64,000 bases of DNA from Larimichthys crocea (GCF_000972845.2 NC_040025.1:23721846-23785845); one strand, 5' to 3'; positions 1 through 11,690 are shown, numbered from the stretch's first letter. Numbers and translations: made by a program. The notes: generated by a model from the sequence alone, not told the origin.

Positions 1-1261
1 GCAGAAAGTAGAAACAAAAAAGAACAACCAAAGTCATTACTAGGCCGCTGTGATAAGATCATGCCATTCTCAAGCTTTATCCAGCTCCTGATCATCACAC
101 TGGTTTCAGATCTACGTGACATCTGTGATGAAAACAAACTACTAAACTCACTGATAAGGTTCCAGAAGAACAGTGAACGAGCTTTCATTACTTCATAAAA
201 TCTAAAAGAAAAACATGCTGCTTTAGGTCAGTGTGTCCCTCGAAGAGCACACCAAAGAAGTCAGCGTTATGAATTGTGATGAATCAAAGCATGTTTTTGC
301 TCCCACATGCTGTTAGCATTAGCAGCTGGCAGCATAACAGACAGCCTTCAGAAAAACACATGTTAAATTTAAACTTCCTATTTTCATTATTAACTATCAA
401 AACGTGTAGACAGTTTAAAGTTGCTAACCTTAACTTTACTCAGCAAAGCATGCAAGTGTTGAAGCCAACACATTTCCACCCCCTGGCACAGCAGATAGGC
501 CCTTTAAGACTTTAGGTCGTACATACTCTGGAGTGTCCTCCAAAGAAAAACAACAGCATCAGTCATTGATGCAAATCTCCCAAAGTGACAACTGTTTACT
601 TTTAAATGACTCGAGCAGCTGTAGTAATTACAGAGGGTGCAGTGTGATGTTGTTACAGAGCCACAGTCTGCAAAGGGAAGACGTCGGGTTGGATGGATAA
701 GTCAACAAAACATTGTTCCTTAAAGACCTCATGAAACATGAAGCAGAGTGCTGTTCACTGCCTGCGTCTTTCCTGCATTACCATGTTTCTACATTAGCCC
801 AGACACTAAGGCCACCATAGTTTCTGTGCAGAGGGGGTTGCAATCAGCAACTAAAACACTAAATGTCAGTTAAATACCAGATCCTACACACTGTCACACA
901 CACTGTTTTCTTTTACCCATGACTGCACGCTTTCCCTAACCTTAACAAAGCAGTAAGACTTTAACCACAATGCGTCAGACTAGTTTGTGTGCTTAAACTG
1001 AACTAAACCTGAAACCATAAACCATGGTCAGATTTAAAAAAATATATTTTTAATTTATTGATTGATATGTAACAGTTTTGGAAGGCACAGGCAAACAATA
1101 TTTTCCTGTAGACGCCAGGTCAGAAAACACTTCTGTTATTCTAGAGATCATGGATTTACTATATTTTGTTTTTTAATTTGAATCTTTTACAGAGATCAGA
1201 CTACAGAGCACCAAGAATGAAAACGAGTGTTAGGCACAACAGTTGCTGGTTGTGGAGGGTT
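1..1261. other. No gene or repeat recognised
   Basis: AT-rich sequence with only short open frames that lack family motifs. I see no gene, tRNA, long microsatellite or element ends here. It flanks the 3' end of the reverse-strand LINE that begins at about 1262. Confidence 0.5.
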
Positions 1262-1878
1262 TAAAATCATCAAATCAAATCAAATCAGATTTTATTTATA
1301 TAGCCCAAAGTCACAAAGTACATTTGCCTCAGAGGGCTTTACAATCTGTACAGGGAGTGACACCCTCTGTCCTTAGACCCTCGGTTCGAGTGAGGAAAAA
1401 CTTGCCCACAAAAAACCTTTAACAGGGAAAAAAGGTGGAAGAAACCTCAGGAAGAGCCACAGAGGAGGGATCCCTCTCCCAGGACGGACAGACGTGCAAT
1501 GGATGTCACGTGTACAGGACAAATCAACACAAACATATTGTACAATTACAATGACTGACAAAATGACAATGAAACACAATGAATGATAAAATGACAATGA
1601 ATTACAATGACTGATAAAATGATTACAGTAGCAGTGGAACCTGTGATAGAGATAGAGAGACACAGATGCACAGCAGCAGCAAATCATCAACTAACTATAA
1701 ACTGTAATGGAGATATGGTAGCAATAATGACAGTAATAATATATGTAGTGGACGTCATGCAGGATCACAGCAGCAGCCACGATCCACGAGAACCTGCTGG
1801 ACGATAGAGCACAGAAACTCCAGGGAAGAAGTTTAGTTAGTAACATGCAATAATGAGACATGTATGTTTACAGATGGT

Positions 1879-1880
<2 letters not shown>

Positions 1881-1936
<56 letters not shown>

Positions 1937-1966
1937 GAGACAGAGAGAGAGACAGAGAGAGATGTG
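1881..1966. repeat. (GA)n microsatellite inside LINE 3' UTR
   Basis: Nearly pure GA dinucleotides with occasional CA interruptions. Its position corresponds to the (CT)n array of the plus-strand LINE copies, so it travelled with the element. Confidence 0.9.
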
Positions 1967-2035
1967 ACTGCATCTTCAACCAATACCGTGCCTGACTAGG
2001 CATAACCCTGAAAGAGACAGACACAGACTGAGACA

Positions 2036-2038
2036 GAC

Positions 2039-2087
<49 letters not shown>
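2036..2087. repeat. (GA)n microsatellite, second array in LINE 3' UTR
   Basis: A second GA array between the conserved 3' UTR blocks at 1975-2015 and 2100-2160. The other two copies have only a few bases at this point, so this array expanded in this copy or its sublineage. Confidence 0.85.
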
Positions 2088-2090
<3 letters not shown>

Positions 2091-2163
2091 GAGGGGAGGG
2101 AGGGGGAGTCCCCCGGCAGTCTAATCCTATAACAGAATAACTAAGGGATGACCTGAGCCAGCC

Positions 2164-2520
2164 CTAACTATAAGCTCTATCAAAAAGGAAAGTCTTAAGT
2201 CTATTCTTAAAAGTGTTGACTGTGTCTTCCCCCCGGACCCAGAAAGGTAGTTTGTTCCACAGAAGAGGAGCCTGATAGCTGAAAGCTCTGGCTCCCAATC
2301 TACTTTTAGAAACCAAAGGAACCACAAGGAACCCAGCATCCTGAGAGCGCAGTGTTCTAGAGGGGTAGTAAGGTATTATGAGCTCTTTTAGATATGATGG
2401 TGCCTGACCATGAAGAGATTTGTAAATAAGGAGAAGAATTTTAAATTCTATTCTAGATTTAACAGGTAGGCAATGCAAGGAAGCCAAAATGGGAGAGATG
2501 TGATCTCTGATCTTGGTTCC
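2164..2520 (-). pseudogene. LINE reverse-transcriptase C-terminal remnant
   Basis: About 118 codons of the C-terminal domain downstream of the polymerase motifs, starting at GTKIRDHISP and ending at LKTFLFDRAYS before the stop. It lines up residue for residue with 57599-57955 in the longer copy, with substitutions such as VRGEDTV for VREADTV and LHCLPV for SHWLPV. The open frame reaches 2562, but the first 14 residues come from flanking DNA, not the element. No palm domain or endonuclease is present, so it cannot act as a polymerase. It is a dead piece and probably not expressed on its own. Confidence 0.85.
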
Positions 2521-2523
2521 TGT

Positions 2524-4355
2524 CTGTGATATCTGTGATACCTCATGATATCCTAACAACAAACTGCTCTTCCGAATTCTCTTCAGCAGTAAACATGGAA
2601 AAGACAGGGAGGTGGTGTTTTATCTCATTTCAGTGAACCTGGAACCATTTGACTCTCACCCTCAAGTCAGGAGCATCCTACCTGTAAGTGTGACATACAC
2701 ACATTGGTCTGCTGCACACATACACCCTCTTTCTAAAGGTAGACCCTACCGTCACTGCTCATTGACCATGAATAGTTCCACCTTTACTTTCATTCATAAA
2801 AATCTCACATACAGAAACATTTTGTTGTTGGTGCCGTCAGGTGGAACAGTGAAGGTGCTCTCTGATACCTTCTCCTGGGAACCGTTTCACAAAATCGATT
2901 TGTGAGCAATGCGTACACGCAGATCACAAACACAGCCAGTGTCTTGTTTCACAAATGACTGCCACTAGCAAATTGCAGATACATTTGCAAGTCCGACTGT
3001 ACGGTGATCTCACATGCTCATTCACAGGTGGCAAGTATAGTGTTTCTTTTGATTATTGCAAAATGTTAAAATGAATGTGAGATGAAATAATATCATCTTG
3101 GAAGATGCACCTTGCGTTTGTGGTGACTCCTTGATAATCTAATCTGACATAGTGGCCATCTCAAAAAACAAAAATGTTGTGTAATCTGATCTGAGATTTG
3201 ACAATTAATCATGGAATCACCAAAGAAAACAACAGATCTGCACTTCAAGTCATTTATTTAAAATGATTTACACCTTAATATGGCTAGAGGCTCAGCTATA
3301 GTGTTTATAATTCTACAAAAAGTGAGTGGTGTGTTGATTTTAGTCAAAGGAGAGCAATTTTGGAATAGGTAGATCTCACAGATTCAGCATTCAGACAGCT
3401 GAATTCTTTTACTGCACTCAGTGCTGAGGGGATAAAAAGAAGATGCTGACAGCTGTTTTTCAATGACAATGGGAAGTCCATTTTCTGCAAACGGTGGAGT
3501 GCATTGTATCTGGTCCTTAAAAAATCTGTCTGTCAGTCTGTCACACGTGCACGCACACACACATGCACACACACACATTCTTCTCTTGGAGGTCATTTCA
3601 GCTGCTACTCTTCAAATTCTCTCACTGATGACTTCAATTCAACATTACACACTGCTGAACAAGGTTGCTGCAAGATAAATGATTGCTTATTAGAATGTTT
3701 TGTATTTCCCTGCTAAATATAAGCAGCTCTTCCACACATTCCCTCTCCTCTTTCCACTAAACTTCCGGTGTTCCTTCCTCTTCTGTCGCAGAAAGTGAGG
3801 CGCTCAGTGGTCATTCCACTCTGGCTCTTCTCCCAGAACACTGATTTGACAGATTGGATTCAGCAACCAAAAATCAAAAGTGGGCTCTCTGTAGATCTGC
3901 TGCAAAGAGACACTCAGCAAAAAGCTATTTTTGATGCTTTGGGATTGAAAGTGAGAAGTACATAGTTAGGTGACCATGGTGATGACTAGGTGAAAGTGCC
4001 CACAGCAATGATCATCCTTCATTGGCTTCATTATGTCTACATGTGTTGTAACATGTGTTACATGGACGTGCCATTAAAGCACAAACAGGAAACTTCATTT
4101 AGAATGAGTGTGAATGTGCACAAAGCAAAATAAAAGCCACCACAATGTATGCAGACTTATGGTTTTGTTTTGATGGTACATTTCTATCAGAGACAACCTC
4201 AAGGCCTCACACAACAGTTAATCTGCATGGTTGAGGTTGCCATGGAAACACATGAACCATGGCAAAAGGTGAAACCTACAGCTCAGAGGAGCAACATCTT
4301 ATCTTAATATCAGTTCAGTTACAAATTTATGATTTGGAGGTTTATGCAACTTTAA
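2524..4355. other. No gene or mobile element recognised
   Basis: Only short open frames without recognisable domains and a short (CA) run near 3548-3576. No inverted-repeat ends were seen. Confidence 0.45.
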
Positions 4356-5236
4356 AGCAACATTACATAGTTTATTTCATTTTTTTGTGATTTGTTGTCT
4401 CCAGTGTCAGGGTGTAATCCCACTGTGGTAAACATGGACAGCTGTACTTGAGTATTTGTTCTGATTACATTACTTCTGATCAAAAACTAGCGAGTCAACA
4501 ACTTTGCTAACAGCCAAACATCAACCAGGTCACCAACAGCAGACCCAGCAGCAGCTAATATTACTGACTAGTCCAGCAGCAGTCAGCCCAGCTCGGCATC
4601 TGTCTTTCAGCCTTTTATTTCACCAAGCTCTCACCAACCACTAAAAGTCAGTCCCACATTTACTCTTGTCCGGCAGCTTCTTGTTCACGCACTCTTTCCT
4701 TTTGTCTTCAGTCCTGTTTTACCCGGTTACGTTGCTCGCTTGCCCAGCTCCGGTTCTGACATGACACCAGCAGTTCTCCATGCCATTGGCCGGAAAACTT
4801 CCTCTTCTCAGTGGTCAAAAACGCCTATGGTACAAACACTAACACTCCCCTGTGCTCTGAGCTCACAGTCCAGTCTCAGCTAACAAACTGAGCTAACATT
4901 AGCTAACAGCAGCTACATTTCACAGCAGTTTCCTGTCCATCAGGAAACTCTGTAAATCACAGAGAGTTGAGGCCAAGCAGCTAGAGGACACCAGAGAGAA
5001 AACTAGAAAACATTTTCATAAATTATGATCCAGTTTCACCAAAATCAGTCAAATAGTTGGTGGTGTGTGATTAGTGCTGTAAAGTGTTACGCACTTCTTA
5101 CAGGTGATCAAATCCGGAGCACATAGCAACATAGTGTGATAACAGACAAATAAATGACACCTGATAACACATCAGTGCAACATCAATATTATGGAAAATA
5201 TGTTGCTTTTGGGTAAAAAGGCTACACAGTGTTGCT
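4356..5236. mobile_element. TTAA-type MITE, probable
   Basis: The left end reads AGCAACATTACATAG directly after TTAA (4352-4355). The right end, reversed, reads AGCAACACTGTGTAG and is followed by ATAA (5237-5240), a one-base-degraded TTAA. The 881-bp interior has no transposase ORF. The right third (about 4840-5090) is shared with 16660-16865, which shows that it is dispersed. TTAA target sites are typical of piggyBac and Kolobok transposons; I cannot tell which family mobilised it. Confidence 0.6.
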
Positions 5237-6588
5237 ATAAGGGGATGTTGGGAGGCCCACTAGTTCAACATTTTTAAGCAAATGTTTTACAGTATAGCAC
5301 CATGACATACAGCATATACTGTATGTTGCCTTATACCTTATTTGTAAGTGTAAACCTACTTACATTTCCTTCTACTAAAAATTACAGATGTGTCCCAGAT
5401 ACTAACAACCATAGCAGTAAAAGCTTCTTATTCACTTTGCACTCTAAAGTAATGTTTCTCCCAACTGTCTGCATGTATTGACCCAACATTAGAATAACCC
5501 TGTCTGTTAGAAGATTGTCCCTTCAGACAACAGAAACACTGCATGGACTAACTCTACAGATGAACAACACCATTCATGTCATGTCTAGAATCTAAAGTAA
5601 GTAGTACTTTACTTTTAATGGAACTGATGCTGTGTAACCACTGTGTGAGCTGGAGCCATAACACACCCCTCTGAAACAGGAAATACTGCAGCTTTACCAA
5701 AAATCCCAAGTGAAGCAGCTAAAGTGAGCCAGCAACTCTCTGCACTCTCTGCGACACAGCCAGCAATCAATACATGACTTCAGCATTTTATAAATGACAA
5801 AATCAATACTTTTTCATATTTTGCTATTCTAATGTATTCTGCTAGACACCACCCAGGGCAAGAGAGCAGAAATATGTAGATGACGCCAGCATCTGGGTTA
5901 CAACACATTCACATGCTAGACAAACATCTTCCTTTCATTTCCAAGAGTATTTCAATTCATCACACTTTGGACAGAAATCAATAGCAGAAATGCAGCACAT
6001 TTTCATAGAGGAAATAAAATATATCACACATCCATACAGACAAGGCACAAGAAGTGAGTCTGCCATGAAGGATACTTTGAAGAACAATCAAGTGAAGGAA
6101 AGTGAGGTTGAGTCAGGTGGACGATGGGCGTGTCATGTCTGACTTGATCAGGCGCAGGAGATCACAGCCCATCACAGACCTGTCTGACTTTTCTTTATTA
6201 ACTATAACCACAGTGTTTTTCTAACTGTAACCATATCGTTAATTGACCTTCATTTTCATAACCTTCAAATCTTCAGAACCAGGATAGGTAGTACTGTAGC
6301 AGGACAAACTAAGGACAAGTCAATTCAAACAGATACAGCACATAACATCACTGAAAACTAAAGTGCAGTACGAGCCACAAATTCTTTTATATTAGTTTTA
6401 GCATCTCCAACCCAACAACTCATCTTCAGGTCTTTCAAAATTTATTGAATTAAAATGCATTCAAAGAGTTTTCGAACTTTGGAGGATGAACTCTACTCAC
6501 TGTTTTTCTAGCACCATCAGCACGCTGACATTTTTTGGATTTGATTGAAATGTTTTACCACAAATTTGTTGGAGACATTCAACTTAAA
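5237..6588. other. No gene or mobile element recognised
   Basis: AT-rich unique-looking DNA; no long ORF, array or paired ends seen. Confidence 0.45.
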
Positions 6589-6866
6589 GGACTTTAGTGG
6601 TGTCTAGTGGTAAGATTACAGACTGCAACCGATTGAAACCCCTGACTCAACCAAGCATGATGGAACAACTACATTGGTCACAAAAATATTTACGTTCCAG
6701 GGATGCTGATTAGCTCAGTTGGTAGAGCATCCGCCCCACGTATGAAGGCTCAGCAGGGTTTGAATCTGACCTGTGGCCCTTTCCAGGTGATTATACACTA
6801 ATGAAAACATAGTTATGAATATTATATTGTATTTCTGCCATATTCTGTGAATAGAGCCCTTTAACT
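6589..6866. mobile_element. Degenerate TTAA-type MITE mosaic
   Basis: The left part (6589-6650) resembles the start of a very common fish MITE with the phrase GTGGTGTCTAGTGGTAAG. The right part (6784-6866) resembles its other end, with GGTGATTATACACTAATGAA near 6786-6805. A SINE head lies between the two halves. The same right-end phrase recurs at 11707-11726. The ends are too decayed to define the target site. Confidence 0.5.
6701..6784 (+). mobile_element. tRNA-derived SINE, 5' head only
   Basis: Contains an A-box-like TAGCTCAGTTGGTA (6711-6724) and a B-box-like GGGTTTGAATCTGACC (6756-6771). The same two boxes occur in the full SINE at 9147-9340 on the other strand. The SINE body and tail are missing here. 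It is not a functional tRNA: the anticodon arm does not form and there is no 3' acceptor partner. Confidence 0.65.
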
Positions 6867-7063
6867 CTTCCACAGTGAATCTCTGACTGTTCATTAAGCG
6901 TCCTCAACCCGTCAGAATTTTAGTTTATCCAATACTTTGGTTGATGTCCAAATACAAAACTTTCTACAGTAACACGGTGAACATAAGCATGCATCATCAT
7001 CACGATCATCATGTGAGCATGCTGATGTTAACATTTAGCTCCAAGCGCCCCTGAGCCTAGAAG

Positions 7064-7948
7064 CAGAGCCGTTTCTTGCCATATGCGGCTGCGTAGGGCC
7101 CCGCAGCCAGCCAAAATGATGAAGAAAAACGTTCGCAGGATAAAGGTAAGGCTTTTGTCCGTGATGTGGGGTGGAGGGGGAGACATAATGCTCAGCTAGC
7201 CTCAGATAAATGTTAGCTGCCTCAGCTAGCTGGCTATGATTGCATGTATGTAAATAAAGTCAGCTTTATCCAGAGTTTGCTTTACGAAAGGGCTCAAATA
7301 AATGCGTCATGTGAAAGGACTGTGCTGTCATGCCGTGGACTGAAGTGACACCCGGTGTGTCGGATTATAGCAGCTCGGTGTTGTGGTGTCGTATCCTGAG
7401 CATAGACCTGTACTACTATTTTATAATCAAATCACTTATTATCAGACTGGTTTTTGTTACTGTTAGTAGTAGCAGTATAGCAGTGGTTTATTCATATAGC
7501 ACTATGGATTTTAAATGATCAATGAGCCAGAGGGATCTTCAACAGCTCCTGACCAGCAAACAGCAACATGACTATCTAACTATTCTTACTTTTTAGTTTT
7601 TTATTGTTTGCACATTAATATGGATGCAGGTCCAGGTGTATTTTTATTTATTTATTAATATTATATTTATTTTATATTTTACTGTTTTGGATTTGTGGGA
7701 AAGTGTTTATATGTTATGTCACCTTGTTTTCAAAGTTTACATTAAACATTTTTAGGAACATGCAGCATCTGATGCTGCATTTATTAATGTGCTGAAGCCT
7801 GTTTTCTTCTTAAAATGTAACAGATTGTTGCATCACAACAGATCATCTGAAAAGATTTAAAATCTCTCCCTCTCTCAGACTTTGACAATATAGGGGCTCC
7901 CAAATAGCATCTTGCATTAGGGCCCCCAAACAGCTAGAAACGACCCTG
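7064..7948. mobile_element. Non-autonomous hAT transposon, 885 bp
   Basis: It is flanked by a perfect 8-bp duplication CCTAGAAG (7056-7063 and 7949-7956). Terminal inverted repeats are CAGAGCCGTTTCT at the left and CAGGGTCGTTTCT when the right end is reversed. The 8-bp TSD and CAG..CTG ends are the hAT signature. The interior has only short open frames and no transposase, so it needs an autonomous relative. The intact TSD suggests a fairly young insertion. Confidence 0.88.
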
Positions 7949-7956
7949 CCTAGAAG

Positions 7957-8575
7957 AGGCTTACAAAGCTGCGTGTATGGGTCCAGACTCTTAGTCTTAT
8001 GTCACACGGTTCAGAGATATCACCTGAAACAATAATATATTCAGATACGCCTCCATAAACACCAACTCTCATTATCCCTTTTCTTCTTTTCATTCCACTC
8101 TCTTTCACTTCAGATTTGAATTCTTCACGCAAAGAAAGATCCATTTTACCATTAAAGCGAGAACAGCCAGTGCTTTTAATGCCACATTGTAAGACAGTCT
8201 GCCCTGTAGTCTGGTTGCTCCAACAGACGTGTTAAGGAAACTAAAAGGGCCTGAATCTGTCTGCTGGCAAAGTTTTCTCTGCAGCCATGGAGGAAATGAG
8301 AGTTTCTTTAATCATGTATCCTCCTAATAATCTCCTGGTCTCAGGCCGACAACTTGAGCATCCATAACCAGCACACTTCAAGGGGAATAGGCTTATGGAG
8401 GGAGAAACGGATAAGGAGAGTTTGAGAGAAAAAAAAGAGAGAGTGGGGGAGTGAAGAACAAAAAGGAGCCAAAGACAGAGAGAAAGAGAGAAAGAGACAG
8501 GGAGGAGGGGGGTTATTTAAAAGAAAAAAAAGATTTCCCCGTGGTATAATTTGCTGATACAGACGATACAGTGAT
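7957..8575. other. No gene recognised; purine-rich tract
   Basis: Contains a purine-rich interval around 8400-8510 that leads toward the GA array. No ORF with a recognisable domain was seen. Confidence 0.4.
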
Positions 8576-8594
8576 GGAGAGAGAGAGAGAGACA

Positions 8595-8640
<46 letters not shown>
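8576..8640. repeat. (GA)n microsatellite
   Basis: GA dinucleotides with two CA interruptions. Confidence 0.95.
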
Positions 8641-8643
<3 letters not shown>

Positions 8644-9127
8644 CCAATGGGCAGACTATGAGTAAAAATAAGGGAGAAAAACTAATTAACTGATGAAGTC
8701 CCGTTGTGGGCTGCACGTGTGCGCGCACACACACACACTCAGACACACACAATAAATTGCAAACTGGAAACATCCTGCCCCCTGCTGGTCATTCTGAGTC
8801 TTTATTACACAACATGACACATTGTGCCTGAGCAGTGTGCACTGTGGACTGAACACACACTGAACCCTGCTGTCCTCATGGTCATCAGGGCCAGTGTCTC
8901 AGTTACTGTACTATTCAATGCAACTACTACTACTCTACTATACTTCTAAGATAGACTCTGTTGTCATTCACTCTGGTGATGTTTATCATAAAAGGTATGA
9001 TGGTAAAGTGCAGTCATGCACTCTAATATTATAAAGGATTCTTGGAAGGAAGTAAATGAATAAGATTAAGAGTTTATAAGCATGTTAGTTGATAGAGGAC
9101 AGTGTGTTTATGCACAGCAGTGCTGTG
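8641..9127. other. No gene or element recognised
   Basis: A short (CA) run lies at 8727-8750; the rest is unremarkable. Confidence 0.4.
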
Positions 9128-9146
9128 GACAAAATGAAATTTTAAA
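9128..9146. repeat. Target-site duplication of SINE, left copy
   Basis: GACAAAATGAAATTTTAA-type direct repeat that matches 9341-9358 apart from one base. Confidence 0.75.
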
Positions 9147-9340
9147 GATTATTTTTTTGGCCTTTTCAAGCTTTATTTCATAGAAACAGCTGAAGAGTGA
9201 CAGGAATGTGGAGAGAGAGAGATGGGGAATGACATGCGGGAAAGAGCCACAGGTCAGATTCAAACCCTGGGCTTCTGCAGCAAGGACTGAGCCTTCGTAC
9301 ATGGAGCGGCTGCTCTACCAACTGAGCTAAACACTGCCCC
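9147..9340 (-). mobile_element. tRNA-derived SINE, near full length
   Basis: On the minus strand it starts with a tRNA-like head: A-box TAGCTCAGTTGGTA at 9316-9329 and B-box GGGTTTGAATCTGACC at about 9252-9267. A short pyrimidine-rich body follows, then an AATAAAG-like end and an A-rich tail near 9147-9180. A duplication of about 18 bp, GACAAAATGAAA plus near-identical TTTTAA/ATTTAA, flanks it at 9128-9146 and 9341-9358. RNA polymerase III would be the expected transcriber and a LINE the expected mobiliser. Confidence 0.85.
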
Positions 9341-9647
9341 GACAAAATGAAAATTTAACTAGATAGATGACATGCCAGCATCATTAATTCAATCTGAAAG
9401 GAACATGAGTGACATGATGAATAAAGAATAAATAAAGGTTTAAAAAACAGTATCTTCCAATCAAAACCAAACACACTGAAAAAAAAACTGAACTGTCAAT
9501 ATCTGGTGATAATGACTGCTTTTACTAATTTGAACTCATTAATTTTATGGCAATCTATTCAACAGCTGTCCAAGATGTTTCAGTCAGTGGTGGATGAACT
9601 GATGTTGTCATCCATAGATCCACACTGCTAGAATTGCTGAAGACATA

Positions 9648-10215
9648 TTACATTTACATTTAGTCATTTAGCAGATGCTTTTATCCAAAGTGACTTACCA
9701 AAAAAAGAAATAATCAAGGTAAAGTGCAACACGAACATGATGCATCAATAAGTACTGTGACAGTAGTAGAGGGATAGATTTAGCATGTCCAGTTTTGGTA
9801 GTGTTTGGTAGAGGAGGTCCTTTCTGAAGAGCTGGAGGTCGTCAGGAGTTTTAAAGGTAGACAAAACCTACAAAACCTGATCTGGTAGGAACTGGTAGTG
9901 CAGTCCACCAATGGAAAACAACAGATGAGAAAAGTTTGGATTGCCTTGAGCGAACGGGTGGCAGAGCCAGGCGTCGTTCATTGGAGGAGTGCAACAGTCG
10001 TGAGGTAACATATGCCTGTACAAGGGCGTTCAAGTAGATGGGTGCAACCAGAGACTACTTCGTAGGCGAGCATTAGTGATTTGAATTGAATGTGGGCTGC
10101 TACAGGTAGCCAGTGAAACTTGATGTTGTCTGTCACAGACAACAGCGTAGTTTTGGTGGAGTGACCGCTCTTGAAACCAGATTGATTTGGATCTAGAAGA
10201 TTGTTCCAAATAGCA
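9648..10215 (-). pseudogene. Decayed L2-like LINE fragment with internal deletion
   Basis: The minus strand encodes LLDPNQSGFKSGHSTKTTLL (reverse transcriptase region before motif A), then jumps to IKFHWLPVAAHIQFKSLM from the C-terminal domain. This removes the whole catalytic palm. Further pieces in other frames read like the usual LINE C-terminus (LFSSVVFHWWTALPVPTR). The 3' end at 9648-9700 has the common fish LINE tail phrase around ATTTAGCAGATGCTTTTATC. Frameshifts and the deletion make it non-functional. It is a different LINE lineage from the Maui-like copies. Confidence 0.75.
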
Positions 10216-10282
10216 ATAAAAATTGTTTGTTTATACCAAGCGGTGACCTCTGTCGCTGTGAAGGAAGCCAATGCAAATATGT

Positions 10283-10555
10283 TAAAAACTGCAGTTCCTC
10301 TTGTCGTCCACTTGAGGCTGGCTCCAGAAGTGAGTCAGTCTCCATAAGTCCCCATGTTCAAATGTCCAACTTCACAGCAGAAATAAACATGTTTACAGCC
10401 TGGTACAAAAAACAATTTTGGTCTCTGTAGCTAATTTCCCCGTTCATGACAACTGTACTGAGGGTGAATTTATATACAACTCACCTGTTCACATTATATT
10501 AAGGCTTAAAGTTATGCAGGATTAAGAGCAGGAACACTTTGATTGACAGATGGGT
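10283..10555 (+). repeat. Dispersed repeat A, copy 1
   Basis: About 200 bp (10312-10516) is nearly identical to 36468-36672 in the same orientation, and a reverse-strand copy lies at 45978-46165. Shared phrases include GGCTGGCTCCAGAAGTGAGT and ACATGTTTACAGCCTGGTAC. It has no ORF. I recall this as a very common percomorph repeat of unclear class; ends and TSD were not resolved. Confidence 0.75.
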
Positions 10556-10666
10556 GCCATCACAGGTGGCTTGTTAGAGCAGGCTTTATCCACCTATTAT
10601 ATACCTCTTCTACATCTCTCTGCAGGTACAGGTGAGAATGGATCAGATCAGATCATTCTGACTGAC

Positions 10667-10754
10667 ACAATCATCACACACACACACACGCACATATACA
10701 CACATACACACACACACACAGACACACACACGCACACATACACACACACGTACG

Positions 10755-10798
<44 letters not shown>

Positions 10799-10816
10799 TA
10801 CACACACACACACACA
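10667..10816. repeat. (CA)n microsatellite
   Basis: About 150 bp of CA dinucleotides with TA and CG interruptions. The long Thr-His or Cys-Val open frames across it are artefacts of the repeat. Confidence 0.95.
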
Positions 10817-11061
10817 GTCCTGGTAGTCTGGGCCCAAGTGAGAATTGCAGGGTTGGCAGATGAACCACTCAAACCTTCCACCCTTCAGTCATTCCTCCAT
10901 CTGTCCAAAAAGACTATTCTCCCAGCAGTGAAGGTCTCTCTAAAGAAAGAAAAAGTCTCTTTCCTTATCAACCTTCACTCCTTCATCAGTCATTAATTGG
11001 AATCCAACTGCTCACTGAACTCCTTTCAAACAAACAACATTGGTGGAGTGTCACTGCTATT

Positions 11062-11062
<1 letters not shown>

Positions 11063-11096
<34 letters not shown>
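11063..11096. repeat. (GT)n microsatellite
   Basis: Pure GT array followed by a degenerate GT/GC tail to about 11130. Confidence 0.95.
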
Positions 11097-11098
<2 letters not shown>

Positions 11099-11130
11099 AT
11101 GTGTGCGTGCATGCATGCCTGTGTGTTTGC

Positions 11131-11690
11131 TTGCTTACTGCTTGTGGATAAAGTGTTCCACTTCTCAGGGAGCTCCCTGCTGATTCGCTGCTATTCTTCG
11201 AAAAGTTGAGTAGTGTTAAAAAAGCTGTCCTGTGTATTAAGGGCCTCTTCAGTACTGAGCAGAGTGAGGCTGTGTTGGAGGACACAGTGCTGAGGTGAGT
11301 TTGTTTAGGCTATCAAAGCCAAAAGCTCCGGTCGGCCGCAATTATCTGAAGTTCAGCAATATCTCTGGGCAGCGTTCATAATCAAGCTGCGTGAATGAGA
11401 GAGACCTTTTCACTGCAGGCCCCCTGAGGCCTCCCCGTATAATGGGTCATTTGAACAAAAGGTTCTCCATTTGAAGTTTTTTATACTCTTAATGCTGTGC
11501 CAGATTAACTGGCTGAGAGTCTTTTCTTCTCCACACATCCCTTGTTTCTATTTATGTGTGCTGGGTAGCAGGCTCTTAAAGTAGGAGCTCACTGCTATTT
11601 TCTGCCCACAAGCGACTCTAAAAGTAACTGTTCACGTCCTTCTCTGAAACCGGCTCGTACTTCGACACCTGTGGTGTCTGTAGATATCAA
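11131..11690. other. No gene; possible conserved non-coding block
   Basis: No element ends or coding motif. The part at 11320-11540 is free of simple repeats and of every repeat recognised in this window. That would fit a conserved non-coding element, but only an alignment could show it. Confidence 0.25.

Larger units (their letters stand above)
1262..2523 (-). mobile_element. L2/Maui-like LINE, 5'-truncated copy 1 (3' end only)
   Basis: On the minus strand the piece runs from the last ~120 codons of a reverse transcriptase ORF through a 3' UTR to a terminal pentamer repeat (TTGAT-type, 1266-1290), which is how L2-group LINEs of fish commonly end. The 3' UTR matches the copies at 31071-31925 and 55809-58735, including the stretch around 1295-1385 and the block around 2100-2170. 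Homology stops at about 2523, where the sequence changes inside a codon run that is intact in the 55.8-kb copy, so the copy is 5'-truncated as expected from incomplete target-primed reverse transcription. It carries two (GA)n arrays where the other copies have one major array. No clear target-site duplication was found. Confidence 0.85.

Noticed and set aside
1881..2087. CRISPR-like tandem arrangement
   Set aside because: It is two GA microsatellites in a LINE 3' UTR; no repeat-spacer structure.
6701..6784. A tRNA gene
   Set aside because: A and B boxes are present, but there is no proper anticodon stem or acceptor pairing; the same boxes occur in the SINE at 9147-9340.
10550..10996. 148-aa Thr/His-rich open frame and its minus-strand Cys/Val partners
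   Set aside because: Produced by the (CA)n array; no complexity outside the repeat.
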